In this document: piece by piece, positions 24,168-33,205 of the stretch | How positions within the stretch are numbered: position 1 is the stretch's first letter | Layout of the letters: each line of letters opens with the position of its first letter | Assembly (NCBI RefSeq): GCF_005217455.1 | Contig: NZ_SZPQ01000028.1 | Coordinates: 1 to 64,000, forward strand | Origin: Martelella alba | GTDB taxonomy: Bacteria; Pseudomonadota; Gammaproteobacteria; Enterobacterales; Enterobacteriaceae | Direction of reading: 5' to 3' | Length of the DNA stretch: 64,000 nt | Program-made: the position numbers and the translations under genes | The notes under the pieces: generated by a model | What the model was told of the DNA's origin: nothing | Seen by the model: only the letters and a program-made list of their open reading frames with translations | Database searches by the model: none

Positions 24168-25060
24168 TGGCGACGTTAGATAATCAATTGCCCCAATCCG
24201 CTTCGCAAATGGCGGCGCGGCGTAAACGGCAGGCCTGGCGCCGGCAAAAAAACCGGCTGGCGCTGTTTTTGTCCCTGGTGACCATGGCTTTCGGCCTGTT
24301 CTGGTTATGCTGGATATTATTCACCACCATAAACCGCGGCTTTGAAGGGTTTTCCTGGGCGTTATTCACCCAAATGACGCCGCCCCCCAATACTGCCGGC
24401 GGCGGCTTGGCCAACGCTATTGTCGGTAGCGGCCTGTTGATACTCTGGGCCACCATATTCGGTACGCCGCTGGGGATCCTGGCGGGAATTTATTTGGCCG
24501 AATACGGCCAAAAATCCTGGCTGGCGGAAGTGATTCGTTTTATCAACGATATCCTTTTGTCCGCGCCGTCCATTGTGATCGGCTTGTTCGTATACACGCT
24601 GGTGGTGGCCAAGATGGAGCATTTTTCCGGCTGGGCGGGCGTTATCGCGCTGGCGTTGTTGCAAGTGCCTATTGTTATTCGAACCACTGAGAATATGCTG
24701 CGGCTGGTGCCCGATACCATGCGGGAAGCGGCTTATGCGCTGGGCACGCCCAAGTGGAAGATGATCTCCGCCATTACGCTTAAAGCGTCCACCTCGGGAA
24801 TCATCACCGGGGTATTGCTGGCGGTGGCCCGTATCGCCGGCGAAACGGCGCCGCTGCTGTTCACCTCGCTTTCCAACCAGTTCTGGAATACCGATTTGAT
24901 GCAGCCTATCGCCAACTTGCCTGTCACCATATTCAAATTTGCCATGAGTCCGTTTCCGGAGTGGCAGGAATTGGCATGGGCCGGGGTGTTGCTTATCACC
25001 CTTTGCGTGCTGTTCCTGAATATTATCGCACGGATCCTTTTCGCCCAAAAAACCAATTAG
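24167..25060 (+). CDS. pstA: Phosphate ABC transporter permease PstA
   Basis: Second permease subunit, 297 residues (E. coli 296), with six membrane segments and an EAA loop [20 protein letters not shown]. The TAATG junction with pstC indicates translational coupling. Its N-terminus is rich in Arg/Lys/Gln ([13 protein letters not shown]), as expected for a cytoplasmic end. Confidence 0.96.
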   Translation: MATLDNQLPQSASQMAARRKRQAWRRQKNRLALFLSLVTMAFGLFWLCWILFTTINRGFEGFSWALFTQMTPPPNTAGGGLANAIVGSGLLILWATIFGTPLGILAGIYLAEYGQKSWLAEVIRFINDILLSAPSIVIGLFVYTLVVAKMEHFSGWAGVIALALLQVPIVIRTTENMLRLVPDTMREAAYALGTPKWKMISAITLKASTSGIITGVLLAVARIAGETAPLLFTSLSNQFWNTDLMQPIANLPVTIFKFAMSPFPEWQELAWAGVLLITLCVLFLNIIARILFAQKTN

Positions 25061-25102
25061 CGTTAGGCGCCAGTGCGTCTATGATTGAAAGAGAGAGTGT
25101 GC

Positions 25103-25879
25103 ATGAGCAGGATAAACAACGCCACCGACAGTAAAATCCAGGTCCGTGATCTGAATTTTTATTACGGTAAATTCCATGCGCTTAAGAATATCAGCCTGAA
25201 TATCGCCCGGAATCAGGTAACGGCATTCATAGGTCCGTCCGGTTGCGGTAAATCCACCTTGTTGCGCACTTTCAACAAGATGTACCAGTTATATCCCGAT
25301 CAGCGCGCGGAAGGAGAAATTTTGCTTGATGGCGAGAATATCTTGGCCGACAAAAGCGATATCTCATTGCTGCGCGCCCGGGTTGGCATGGTTTTCCAGA
25401 AGCCGACGCCGTTTCCGATGTCCATTTATGACAATATCGCGTTCGGGGTGCGTTTATTCGAGAAGTTATCCCGAACGGAAATGGAAGAGCGGGTTCAATG
25501 GTCGCTGACCAAGGCAGCCTTGTGGAGCGAGACCAAAGACAAGCTACATCAAAGCGGTTACAGTTTATCCGGGGGGCAGCAGCAGCGGTTGTGCATCGCG
25601 CGGGGTATCGCTATTCGCCCCGATGTGCTTTTGCTGGATGAACCTTGTTCGGCGCTCGATCCCATTTCGACGGGACGGGTGGAGGAATTGATTTCCGAGC
25701 TGAAAGCGGATTATACCGTGGTCATCGTCACGCATAATATGCAACAAGCCGCGCGATGTTCGGATCATACGGCGTTTATGTATCTCGGCGAGCTGATTGA
25801 ATTCAGCGATACGGACAGTATTTTTACCGCACCGAAGAACAAACAGACTGAAGATTATATTACTGGCCGCTATGGTTAA
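25103..25879 (+). CDS. pstB: Phosphate ABC transporter ATPase PstB
   Basis: ATPase of the Pst system, 258 residues (E. coli 257). Walker [10 protein letters not shown] at 44-52, signature LSGGQQQR, Walker B VLLLDEP, and the PstB-type end EDYITGRYG. The ATG at 25103 follows GAGAGAGT. An upstream TTG at 25085 is in frame but unlikely. phoU begins 14 bases later. Confidence 0.97.
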   Translation: MSRINNATDSKIQVRDLNFYYGKFHALKNISLNIARNQVTAFIGPSGCGKSTLLRTFNKMYQLYPDQRAEGEILLDGENILADKSDISLLRARVGMVFQKPTPFPMSIYDNIAFGVRLFEKLSRTEMEERVQWSLTKAALWSETKDKLHQSGYSLSGGQQQRLCIARGIAIRPDVLLLDEPCSALDPISTGRVEELISELKADYTVVIVTHNMQQAARCSDHTAFMYLGELIEFSDTDSIFTAPKNKQTEDYITGRYG

Positions 25880-25893
25880 TAACGGGATATATC

Positions 25894-26679
25894 ATGGATA
25901 ATCTGAATCTCAACAAACACATTTCCGGCCAGTTCAATGCTGAACTGGAGCATATCCGCACCCAGGTCATGGCTATGGGCGGGCTGGTGGAACAACAGCT
26001 TACCGATTCTATCAGCGCCATGCATAACCAGGATGAAGAACTGGCCAAGCGGGTGGTAGCCGGCGATAGCAAGGTGAATTTGATGGAAGTGGCTATCGAT
26101 GAGGCTTGCGTGCGCATCATCGCCAAGCGCCAGCCCACCGCCAGCGATTTACGCCTGGTGATAGCCATTATCAAAACCATTTCCGAACTGGAACGCATTG
26201 GCGATGGCGCCGACAAAATTTGCCGCACCGCGCTGGAAAAATATTCACAGCAACACTTGCAAATGCTGGTCAGTCTCGAGTCGCTGGGCCGGCATACCAT
26301 TCAGATGCTGCACGATGTATTGGATGCTTTTGCCCGCATGGATCTGGATGAAGCCATTCGTATCTATCGCGAGGACAAAAAAGTCGATAAGGAATACGAA
26401 GGCATTGTCCGCCAGCTCATGACTTATATGATGGAAGATCCGCGAACCATTCCCAGCGTACTGACCGCATTGTTCTGCGCGCGCTCCCTCGAACGTATCG
26501 GCGATCGTTGCCAGAATATTTGCGAGTATATTTTTTATTTCGTTAAGGGGCAGGATTTTCGCCACTTGGGCGGCGACGCATTAGAGACGCTGTTGTCCGG
26601 TAAAGACTTGAACCAGGATTTCTCGGCCCAGGAACCGCCGGCGCCCCCTCTTGCCGACTCAACGCCGCCGACGGAGTAA
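25894..26679 (+). CDS. phoU: Phosphate signalling regulator PhoU, with C-terminal extension
   Basis: Metal-binding helical protein that couples PstB to PhoR and keeps the Pho regulon off when phosphate is plentiful. Two PhoU three-helix bundles carry the repeated E(L/R)IGD motif (ELERIGDGA, then SLERIGDRC). It is 261 residues against 241 in E. coli. The core ends near LLSGKD, and the extra roughly 20 residues are rich in proline and alanine ([16 protein letters not shown]), probably disordered. Last gene of the operon. Confidence 0.96.
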   Translation: MDNLNLNKHISGQFNAELEHIRTQVMAMGGLVEQQLTDSISAMHNQDEELAKRVVAGDSKVNLMEVAIDEACVRIIAKRQPTASDLRLVIAIIKTISELERIGDGADKICRTALEKYSQQHLQMLVSLESLGRHTIQMLHDVLDAFARMDLDEAIRIYREDKKVDKEYEGIVRQLMTYMMEDPRTIPSVLTALFCARSLERIGDRCQNICEYIFYFVKGQDFRHLGGDALETLLSGKDLNQDFSAQEPPAPPLADSTPPTE

Positions 26680-26805
26680 CGACGGGCGCGTAAACGCCGG
26701 CGACGGTTGTCGTTTAGCATACCGGTGTCTTGTCCGTGTCGGCTGCATCAACGCAGTCGACAAAATGGCAGCTCAAAATATAACAAGGACAGACATTGTC
26801 CTTTC

Positions 26806-27489
26806 TCAGGCGAAGCCCTCCGGCGCCCGCGTCAGAATCCAGCCGCGTTCCCGCCACAACGCCGGCAGTTGCCCCATATCATCGAATCGGGTCACCAGCG
26901 GATGGTCTATCGGTGGGTTATGCGGGTCGGCGCAATAATAGAATACTGGAATACCCGCGCCGATGCCGGCCCGGACGCCGGATACCGAATCCTCCACCAG
27001 TATGCACTGGTTTGTTTCCACCGCCAGTTCGGTGGCCGCATGGCGAATCAGGGCCGGATCCGGTTTCCATTTGCCAAGATCATAACCGCTGTATAAGCGA
27101 TCTTGGAAAAAAGGCAGTAACTGGGTCAGTCCGAGTGAATGGCGCATTTTGTTCACCGGTCCGTTGGAGACGACCGCCAGCGGCACGATGATTTGCCGCA
27201 ATAATTCGCGTATGCCGGCAATGGGTTGCAAACGTTCTTCAAATAACCGGGCCACCTCGTCGCGATAATCCTTTTCCAGTTGATTCACCGGTTGTTCGAG
27301 CGTATGGCGCTGCTTGACGGTATCGATAATGGTATAGAGGCTAACGCCTTTGAATTCCTTAATGACCTCTTTCAACGTCATATGAACGCCATATCTGGCC
27401 AGCATGATGACATAAGCCTCGCAGCAGAGGATTTCGCTGTCCACCAGCGTACCGTCGCAATCAAATAAAACGCATTTTATTTCTGACAT
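26806..27489 (-). CDS. yieH: HAD-family phosphatase YieH (6-phosphogluconate phosphatase)
   Basis: Haloacid dehalogenase hydrolase, 227 residues (E. coli YieH 221), colinear with it. Motif I DCDGTLVD at 9-16 carries the nucleophile and acid/base aspartates, motif II is VVSNGP, and the C-terminal LVEDSVSGVRAG is motif III/IV. E. coli YieH dephosphorylates 6-phosphogluconate and some other sugar phosphates. The gene is convergent with phoU and divergent from the PTS genes, about 280 bases away. Confidence 0.92.
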   Translation of the reverse strand: MSEIKCVLFDCDGTLVDSEILCCEAYVIMLARYGVHMTLKEVIKEFKGVSLYTIIDTVKQRHTLEQPVNQLEKDYRDEVARLFEERLQPIAGIRELLRQIIVPLAVVSNGPVNKMRHSLGLTQLLPFFQDRLYSGYDLGKWKPDPALIRHAATELAVETNQCILVEDSVSGVRAGIGAGIPVFYYCADPHNPPIDHPLVTRFDDMGQLPALWRERGWILTRAPEGFA

Positions 27490-27684
27490 TCTTTCCCTGC
27501 CTTAGTGATCGAGCACACCATCCTTACTTTACCGTGGTGTATACGTCAAGTTTCACCCCATCCCCACTTGGGTAATTCTACACAGTGAAGAATTCACATA
27601 AAAAAGCGTAAAATCATAAAAATTGTTTAAAAACATATAATTAATAATATGCATTAATTTTACATGGTCATTATTTTCTCACGA

Positions 27685-27704
27685 AGTGTGTAAAATTACA
27701 CACT
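27685..27704. promoter_or_regulatory. Operator-like palindrome upstream of the PTS operon
   Basis: Perfect 9-2-9 inverted repeat AGTGTGTAA / TTACACACT. The inner TGTGT-N6-ACACA resembles a CRP site (TGTGA-N6-TCACA) with two symmetric changes. A related half-site lies near 27572-27587. It is probably the control site for the PTS genes that start 64 bases downstream. Whether the regulator is CRP or a specific repressor is not decidable here. Confidence 0.55.
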
Positions 27705-27767
27705 GATCACATTTACTCATTACTTTACATGTTTTAATCATTCCACATCTTCGAATGGGAACCTGAT

Positions 27768-28049
27768 ATGAAACATATGATGATCTGCTGCGGCGCCGGC
27801 GTGGCCACCAGCACCGTAGCGTTAAAAAAACTGGAAGCCTATCTGCAAAGTGAAAACCTGTTGGATAAAGTCCGTATTTCCTAGGGGACAGTGGCTGAAG
27901 CCGCCACCCGCCACGATCTGGACTTTATCGTTTCCACCTCGCCGGTGAAAGTCCCGGTACCCGTCGTCAACGCTTTACCCCTACTGACCGGCATGGGTGC
28001 CGATAAAGTCTTCGGTAGCGTAAAAGAACTGATTCTCGCCGAGGGTTGA
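27768..28049 (+). pseudogene. PTS galactitol-type IIB component, interrupted by an amber codon
   Basis: A 94-codon frame that reads as a GatB-type IIB protein. It has the phosphorylatable cysteine in MICCGAGVATST near residue 10 and a normal IIB C-terminus after the break. Codon 39 (27882-27884) is TAG within VRIS-stop-GTVAEA. A single C-to-T change from CAG would explain it. The IIC gene starts 4 bases after the final TGA. Without suppression only a 38-residue fragment is made. A sequencing error is possible. Confidence 0.85.
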
Positions 28050-28053
28050 TTCC

Positions 28054-29427
28054 ATGTTTATCATTGATTATATCGTAGGCTTGGGCGCATCGGTTATGAT
28101 GCCGTTGATTTTCATCCTGCTGGGCCTGATTCTGCGCTTGCCGGTCGCCAAATCCATTAAGGCCGGTTTGATGGTCGGTATCGGATTTATCGGTCTTAGC
28201 ATTATCGTTAGTCTGATGATCGATTCACTGACGCCTATCAGTAACGCCATCGTGCAACGTTTCGGGCTGCATTTGACGGTACTGGATATGGGGTGGCCCG
28301 CCGCCGCCGCGGTGGCCATGGGCACCCGGGTGGGCGCGCTGGTGATTCCCGTGTGCGTAGCTATCAATATACTGATGCTGTATACCAAAACCACCCGGAT
28401 TCTGAATGTGGATATCTGGAATCTGTGGCATCACGCCTTTGCCGGTTCATTAGTGGCGATTATCACTGACAATTTGTGGCTCGGCGTATTGGCCGCCGGA
28501 CTCAATTGCATTATCACCATGGTCCTCGCGGACCGGACCGCCAATGATGTGGAAAAGTATCTGAATCTGCCGGGCATCTCGGTACCGCACGGTTTTTCCG
28601 TTTCATTCGTGCCCGCCGCCTGGCTGGTGAATTTTATCGTCGATCGAATTCCCGGCGTGCGCGATATCAAAATCGATACCGACGTTATCCAGAAACGGTT
28701 GTCCATTTTGGGCGATCCCGCCTGTCTGGGCGCGATTATCGGCGCGATACTGGCGATTATCGCCGGCGTTGACGTCAAAACCATCCTGCAGACCGCCATC
28801 ACCATGGCCGCGGTCATGACCATCATTCCGCGTATGGCCAAAATGCTGATGGAAGGGGTCTATCCCATTAGCGAACGCATTCAGGAAATCGCCCAGTCGC
28901 GCGCCGGTTCGTTCGGCAAAATTTCCACCGGCCTGGATTCGGCGGTCAGCGTTGGTCATCCGGTCACCTTGTCGGTATCCATGCTTATGATACCGGTGAT
29001 GCTGATCCTGGCGGCCATTATTCCCGGCAACCAGTTCCTGCCTTTCGCCTCCCTGACCGGGCTGCCGTTCGCCTTTGTTCTGGTTACCGCTGTGTGTCGC
29101 GGCGACATGTTCCGTACCCTGTTGACCGGACTGATTACCCTGAGCCTCGCTTTGTTAATAGGGACCTCGCTGGCGCCCTTGGTGACCAGCACGGCCGTTA
29201 GTACCGGTTTTTCATTGCCCCATGGCGCCACCAGCATCAGCAGTGTGGACTATGCCGGCGCCATGCTGCCGTGGGCCGTGATTAAAGGGTTCAGTTTCAA
29301 GACGGCGGGTATCGGCGTGGTCATACTCTGCACGCTGGCTCTGGCGGTCTGGAATCGTAAGAAAATTCAAAGCGAAGATGACGCGCTGGCGCAAACCGGC
29401 GCCGTGCAAACGGAGGAGCATCGCTAA
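28054..29427 (+). CDS. PTS galactitol-type IIC permease
   Basis: Sugar-transporting membrane component of a GatC-type phosphotransferase system, 457 residues, mostly hydrophobic, with about ten predicted membrane segments. The conserved GWPAAAAVAMGTR and ISTGLDSAVSVGHP regions are intact, and the C-terminus is short, charged and cytoplasmic. The sugar cannot be told from sequence. GatC relatives carry galactitol, arabitol and related polyols. It lies between the broken IIB gene and the IIA gene and shares one base with the latter. Confidence 0.88.
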   Translation: MFIIDYIVGLGASVMMPLIFILLGLILRLPVAKSIKAGLMVGIGFIGLSIIVSLMIDSLTPISNAIVQRFGLHLTVLDMGWPAAAAVAMGTRVGALVIPVCVAINILMLYTKTTRILNVDIWNLWHHAFAGSLVAIITDNLWLGVLAAGLNCIITMVLADRTANDVEKYLNLPGISVPHGFSVSFVPAAWLVNFIVDRIPGVRDIKIDTDVIQKRLSILGDPACLGAIIGAILAIIAGVDVKTILQTAITMAAVMTIIPRMAKMLMEGVYPISERIQEIAQSRAGSFGKISTGLDSAVSVGHPVTLSVSMLMIPVMLILAAIIPGNQFLPFASLTGLPFAFVLVTAVCRGDMFRTLLTGLITLSLALLIGTSLAPLVTSTAVSTGFSLPHGATSISSVDYAGAMLPWAVIKGFSFKTAGIGVVILCTLALAVWNRKKIQSEDDALAQTGAVQTEEHR

Positions 29428-29882
29428 TGTTGTTCGACGCCAAACGTATTTTTACTCTCGATCAGGTCGACAGCCGCAACGCGCTATTGGCCCGCCTGGC
29501 CGACAGCCTTTATCGGGATGGCTGCGTCAGGGAAAGTTTTCTCACCGGCGTGCTGGAACGGGAAGCCGTTTATCCCACAGGCATCGATATGGAGACCCAT
29601 AGCGTCGCCATACCGCATACTGAATTCGAGCATGTGGTCAGCACCGGTTTCGCCATTGCCATTAATCGCGCCGGCATTCAGTTTCACCGTAGCGACGACC
29701 CCGATAGTGTTGTCCAGCCGGCCGTGGTGGTGTTGATGGCCATCGATCCCACTTGTGAAAAAGTGGCGGTCATCCAGTCTTTGTTTGCGTTGTTGGCCGA
29801 TATTGAGCAGGTTAACAAAATTACGCAAAATACTCCTGAGGAGAATGCAAAATTGTTCACCGCGGCCATCGCTACCCGTTAG
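29427..29882 (+). CDS. PTS IIA component (fructose/galactitol type)
   Basis: Cytoplasmic phosphocarrier of the PTS_EIIA_2 family, 151 residues. The phosphorylated histidine lies in VAIPHTE near residue 67. The gene overlaps the IIC stop by one base (TAATG), so translation is coupled. It would pass phosphate from HPr to the IIB protein, whose gene carries a stop codon upstream. Confidence 0.88.
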   Translation: MLFDAKRIFTLDQVDSRNALLARLADSLYRDGCVRESFLTGVLEREAVYPTGIDMETHSVAIPHTEFEHVVSTGFAIAINRAGIQFHRSDDPDSVVQPAVVVLMAIDPTCEKVAVIQSLFALLADIEQVNKITQNTPEENAKLFTAAIATR

Positions 29883-29930
29883 AATAAAAACGGACATTCC
29901 CGTTGACCGAGCAAGACCCAGAGAGTCGCG

Positions 29931-30233
29931 ATGTTAAGAATAAGCCAGGTGATTGAAATCGCGAGAGTCAGTCGCAAGACAGTGTATAACGCGATCAACA
30001 GTGGCCGGTTAAAATATCAGCTGGTGACGCTGGATAACCGTCAGGTACGGATGTTTGACGAAAATGACGTCCTTGACGCGTTTCCCAAAGCCAATCGCAC
30101 CTCCCTGGAGGTGCAGGCCCTGCAACAAGAAATCGCGGCCCTGAAATTTGCGCTGGCCGAATTGCAAAAGGCGGTGGATGCCATGGATCCCGCCAGTCAG
30201 GTGGCCATGATTTCCGCCGAGCCCAAAAAATAG
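29931..30233 (+). CDS. Small helix-turn-helix protein with C-terminal coiled coil
   Basis: 100 residues, no named family recognised. Residues 2-25 (ISQVIEIARVSRKTVYNAIN) form a helix-turn-helix of the MerR/excisionase type, followed by a short wing-like stretch, then a Leu/Ala-rich heptad region (about 62-88) likely to be a coiled coil for dimerisation. It starts 48 bases after the IIA gene and is probably cotranscribed. It may be the regulator of the PTS genes, or a phage/plasmid-type DNA-binding protein. Confidence 0.7.
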   Translation: MLRISQVIEIARVSRKTVYNAINSGRLKYQLVTLDNRQVRMFDENDVLDAFPKANRTSLEVQALQQEIAALKFALAELQKAVDAMDPASQVAMISAEPKK

Positions 30234-30268
30234 CGTTATCCTCCCTTAATTATCTTAAAAATTATTTT

Positions 30269-30309
30269 CATCATTAATGATGTAAGATCAAAAAAAATTT
30301 TTTATGATC
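30269..30309. promoter_or_regulatory. Two palindromes upstream of the nickel/cobalt permease
   Basis: CATCATTAATGATG (30269-30282) is a perfect 14-base palindrome. GATCA-A7-T6-ATGATC (30286-30309) is a near-perfect one with A- and T-runs. They could be a terminator-like structure for the upstream genes or operators for the permease gene about 125 bases downstream. Confidence 0.4.
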
Positions 30310-30431
30310 GGTGTAGTTTGTGTTATGAATCCATTTTCCTTTATGCTGGTCGGACAGGACGGTCCAACGGCATGAGCAGATAGAGCTCACATGCTTCTTC
30401 AAAAAAAACGCACAAGCAAAAAGGTTGAAAA

Positions 30432-31463
30432 ATGATCCCTTCCCTGTCTTTGCCCACCAGAAGAAAAGCGCTGGTTTTGCTGGTATTGCTGCTGGTTGTC
30501 AATCTGGCCGCCTGGCTATGGGCGCTCATGGTTTTCCAGCAAAGCACCGCGTTGGTTGGGGCGGCGTTACTGGCATACAGCTATGGATTGCGCCACGCGG
30601 TGGATGCGGATCACATCGCCGCTATCGATAATGTTACGCGCAAGCTGATGCAACAGGGGCAACAGCCGGTGTCTGTAGGCGCCTATTTTTCTTTGGGACA
30701 TTCCACCATCGTTGTGCTGGCCTGTGCCGCCATTGCGGCGACATCCCTGGCTTTCCAGGGACAAATGGGTTGGATCCATGATTATGGCGGCATTGTCGGC
30801 ACAGCGGTTTCCGCGCTCTTTCTGCTGATTGTCGCTTTTATCAATCTGATGATTTTGCGAACGGTATACAAGACTTTTCAGCGCGTTAAACGAGGCGGCG
30901 CGGCGGGTGGGGATATGGATGCCTTGTCCGAACGCAACGGCGGTTTGATGACCCGGCTTTTCCGTTTCGCCTTCCGGTTCGTTAATAAAAGCTGGCAGAT
31001 GTATCTGGTGGGGTTTTTATTTGGCTTGGGTTTCGATACCGCCACGGAAGTCGGGCTATTAGGTATTTCTGCCGCTGGGGCGGGTTCGGGCATGTCGATG
31101 TGGTCGATTATGATATTTCCGGTATTATTCGCCAGCGGTATGGCGCTTATTGATACGCTGGATAATTTCGTTATGGTGGGCGCCTATGGCTGGGCGTTCG
31201 CCAAACCGGTACGAAAGCTTTATTACAATATGACCATAACGGCCACCTCGGTATTCGTCGCCCTGTTTATTGGCGGGCTGGAAGCCCTGGGCCTTATTAG
31301 CGATCAATGGAGTTTGCATGGCGGCATCTGGAATATTATCGGAAATCTTAACGATAATATGGGCAATGTCGGTTATTGGATTATTGCGTTGTTTGTGTTG
31401 TTCTGGATTATTTCTATTTTGAATTTCCGCTGGCGTCAATACGATAAATTAATCTCCCAATAA
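30432..31463 (+). CDS. HoxN/HupN/NixA-family nickel/cobalt transporter
   Basis: Inner-membrane permease for Ni2+ and/or Co2+, 343 residues with about eight membrane segments. The metal-selecting motif RHAVDADHIAAIDN (about residues 56-69) has the diagnostic H-A-V-D-A-D-H. The second (LGHSTIVV) and third (GFLFGLGFDTATE) family motifs are also complete. Such proteins supply urease, hydrogenase or cobalamin pathways, but none of these is in the window. It stands alone, and no known riboswitch or NikR box was recognised upstream. Confidence 0.93.
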   Translation: MIPSLSLPTRRKALVLLVLLLVVNLAAWLWALMVFQQSTALVGAALLAYSYGLRHAVDADHIAAIDNVTRKLMQQGQQPVSVGAYFSLGHSTIVVLACAAIAATSLAFQGQMGWIHDYGGIVGTAVSALFLLIVAFINLMILRTVYKTFQRVKRGGAAGGDMDALSERNGGLMTRLFRFAFRFVNKSWQMYLVGFLFGLGFDTATEVGLLGISAAGAGSGMSMWSIMIFPVLFASGMALIDTLDNFVMVGAYGWAFAKPVRKLYYNMTITATSVFVALFIGGLEALGLISDQWSLHGGIWNIIGNLNDNMGNVGYWIIALFVLFWIISILNFRWRQYDKLISQ

Positions 31464-31474
31464 TCCCTGCGCGC

Positions 31475-31510
31475 ATGGGCCACCGGGTGTCCTGACATCC
31501 CTGTGGCCAT
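31475..31510 (+). terminator. Hairpin after the nickel/cobalt permease gene
   Basis: Arms ATGGGCCAC (31475-31483) and GTGGCCAT (31503-31510) pair with one bulged G and enclose a smaller GGGTGTC/GACATCCC stem. No T-run follows, so it may be a weak terminator or a palindromic repeat. Confidence 0.4.
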
Positions 31511-32083
31511 GGAGTATATGGCCCATGGGCGAACCTCCACGATACCCGTCATAATTCAGTCGTCTCTTGGTTGGCGGCGCTTGCCCGCCCCAGTCGCAAA
31601 GTGATCTTTGCTCCTGGGGACGATGACAGACATCTTGTCTTTCACCAAAGGCGCGCCATGGGCGGTTCACATTCGTTCCCGACGAATTTGTCGCGCGCTT
31701 GCCGTTGCGGCGCGACTTGACGTATTTAGCCTATAATAATATATTTATTTAGACATCATTGACAGAATGCCCAATATGGCGCTAATAATATTAATCTCTC
31801 GGTTGCGGCTTGCAATATCAAGGGTATTGATCTGAGATGGAAGTGTTTTAATCTCGTTAGCGCATTCAATTCTTCTCAGAATAAATACTCTAATTACGTC
31901 GAGTTGCATCTCGGCGGCAAGTGGGCGAGTCCCCAGGCACATAGCTGACTTTGTGACTGGGGCGAAACAAGCGCCGCCACCAAAGAGGCGACTTGACGTC
32001 CGACGAATCTCTTTATCGGCAGAAATCAGCACGTAACTGAGAGAACACGCATCGCAAAGGAAGTCGTTTATTAAGGAAAAATA
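31511..32083. other. Gene-free region before the PLP enzyme gene
   Basis: About 570 bases. It holds an AT-rich block at 31720-31800 and the second inverted-repeat element (31885-32008). Ribosome site AAGGA at 32072-32076 belongs to the next gene. No credible ORF was found. Confidence 0.45.
31885..32008. repeat. Intergenic inverted-repeat element, copy 2
   Basis: Shares AGTTGCATC-CG-CGGCAA with the element at 1187-1272. The two ends (GTCGAGTTGCATCTCGGCGGC and the GCCGCC..GAGGCGACTTGACG region) pair with each other, and an inner GTCCCCAG/CTGGGGC pair gives a long imperfect hairpin. Palindromic, non-coding, probably a MITE-like or REP-like family. Confidence 0.6.
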
Positions 32084-33112
32084 ATGAATTTCGATGTATT
32101 CAATGCCCAGGATGGCGTTCCGGATCCGTCTCGTGCGCTGGCCATGTTTCCCCGGCTGGTATCGTTTTACGATGGTCTTGGCAATACGCCGTTGGAGGCG
32201 GTGCCAGGGCCCGCGGATGGCGCTCGCATCATGGCGAAAATGGAGTTCAACAACCCGTTCGGTTCCGTCAAGGATCGCACCGCTTTCGGCATCTTCTGCG
32301 ATGCCGTCAATCGTCATGATTTTCACAGGCAACCGCTAAAATTGCTGGATGCGTCCGGCGGCAACATGGGACGGGCATTGGCCAAAATATGCCAGCTCTG
32401 CGAGATTCCCGTGCATCTGGTCATCCCGGATTCGTCGCCGGATACGTTGATTGCCATGTTGCGTGACGCAGGCGCTGAGCTTACGCTGGTTGATCGCCGG
32501 TATTTTTTATTGGGTATGATTGCCCGCGCCCAGGAAATCAAACAGCAAAACCCGGAATGGACGCTGCTGTCCCAGCATTTGAATCTGGCCAATGTGGCGG
32601 TTCATCAGTATCAGACCGGCCGGGAGATCATTTGCCAATTAGGGGATAACAAGGCTGATGGCTGGGTGGCGGCGGTGGGGACGGGAGGGACCCTGTCTGG
32701 CGTATTCGCGGCGCTGTCCGCGGAAAATCCCGCTTTGCGCGTTCAGGGGACCACGCCTAAAGAAATGCCTTACGCTACCTTGTCTCCCCCTGACGGACGG
32801 GATAAATTCGCCGGCGCGGGCGGAATGGGCTTCGGTTTCCGTCAGCCGTTCATCGACCGTATGAATCGGAAAAATATCCCTTTTTGTCACGTAAGCTGGC
32901 AAGAATCCCTAAGCGGGATGTATGAGTTCTACCGATTGACCGGCGTTCGAATCGGCGCTTCGGCAGCGGCCAACTGGAAAAGCGCTTATCAACTGGCGCA
33001 AACAATGGACCCCGACCACGTAGTGGTGACATTGTTTGCCGATGCCGGCAGCGACAGCGACCGCGAAAAAGGCAAGGCGTTTTTTTCCCAGTTGGAACCT
33101 GTGCATACCTGA
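32084..33112 (+). CDS. PLP-dependent enzyme of the cysteine synthase/threonine synthase fold
   Basis: 342 residues of fold type II. The PLP lysine lies in NPFGSVKDRTA (about residues 60-70), the substrate loop is ASGGNMG (about 89-95), and the phosphate-binding loop is GTGGTLSG (about 197-204). This is the OASS/CBS superfamily pattern, with the usual TSGNTG loop altered. Housekeeping CysK and CysM are better conserved, so a specialised beta-replacement role is likely, for example a diaminopropionate- or modified-cysteine-forming step. The substrate is unknown. An AAGGA ribosome site precedes the ATG. The unrecognised protein downstream is 93 bases away. Confidence 0.8.
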   Translation: MNFDVFNAQDGVPDPSRALAMFPRLVSFYDGLGNTPLEAVPGPADGARIMAKMEFNNPFGSVKDRTAFGIFCDAVNRHDFHRQPLKLLDASGGNMGRALAKICQLCEIPVHLVIPDSSPDTLIAMLRDAGAELTLVDRRYFLLGMIARAQEIKQQNPEWTLLSQHLNLANVAVHQYQTGREIICQLGDNKADGWVAAVGTGGTLSGVFAALSAENPALRVQGTTPKEMPYATLSPPDGRDKFAGAGGMGFGFRQPFIDRMNRKNIPFCHVSWQESLSGMYEFYRLTGVRIGASAAANWKSAYQLAQTMDPDHVVVTLFADAGSDSDREKGKAFFSQLEPVHT

Positions 33113-33205
33113 CGCCGGAAGGCTTCCTTTATACACGGGATGTGATGGGCGACATCGCGGGGCTTGCGCCATTCCAGGTATGACAATCTTTCGCAAGGAT
33201 CAGCA

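Noticed and set aside
30310-30431. Possible riboswitch before the nickel/cobalt permease
   Set aside because: GGACAGGACGGTCC and GAGCAGATAGAGCTC can form small stems, but I could not match them to the NiCo or cobalamin riboswitch consensus.
31721-31740. TTGACG and TATAAT near 31717-31737 as a promoter
   Set aside because: The spacer is only 9 bases, too short for sigma-70.
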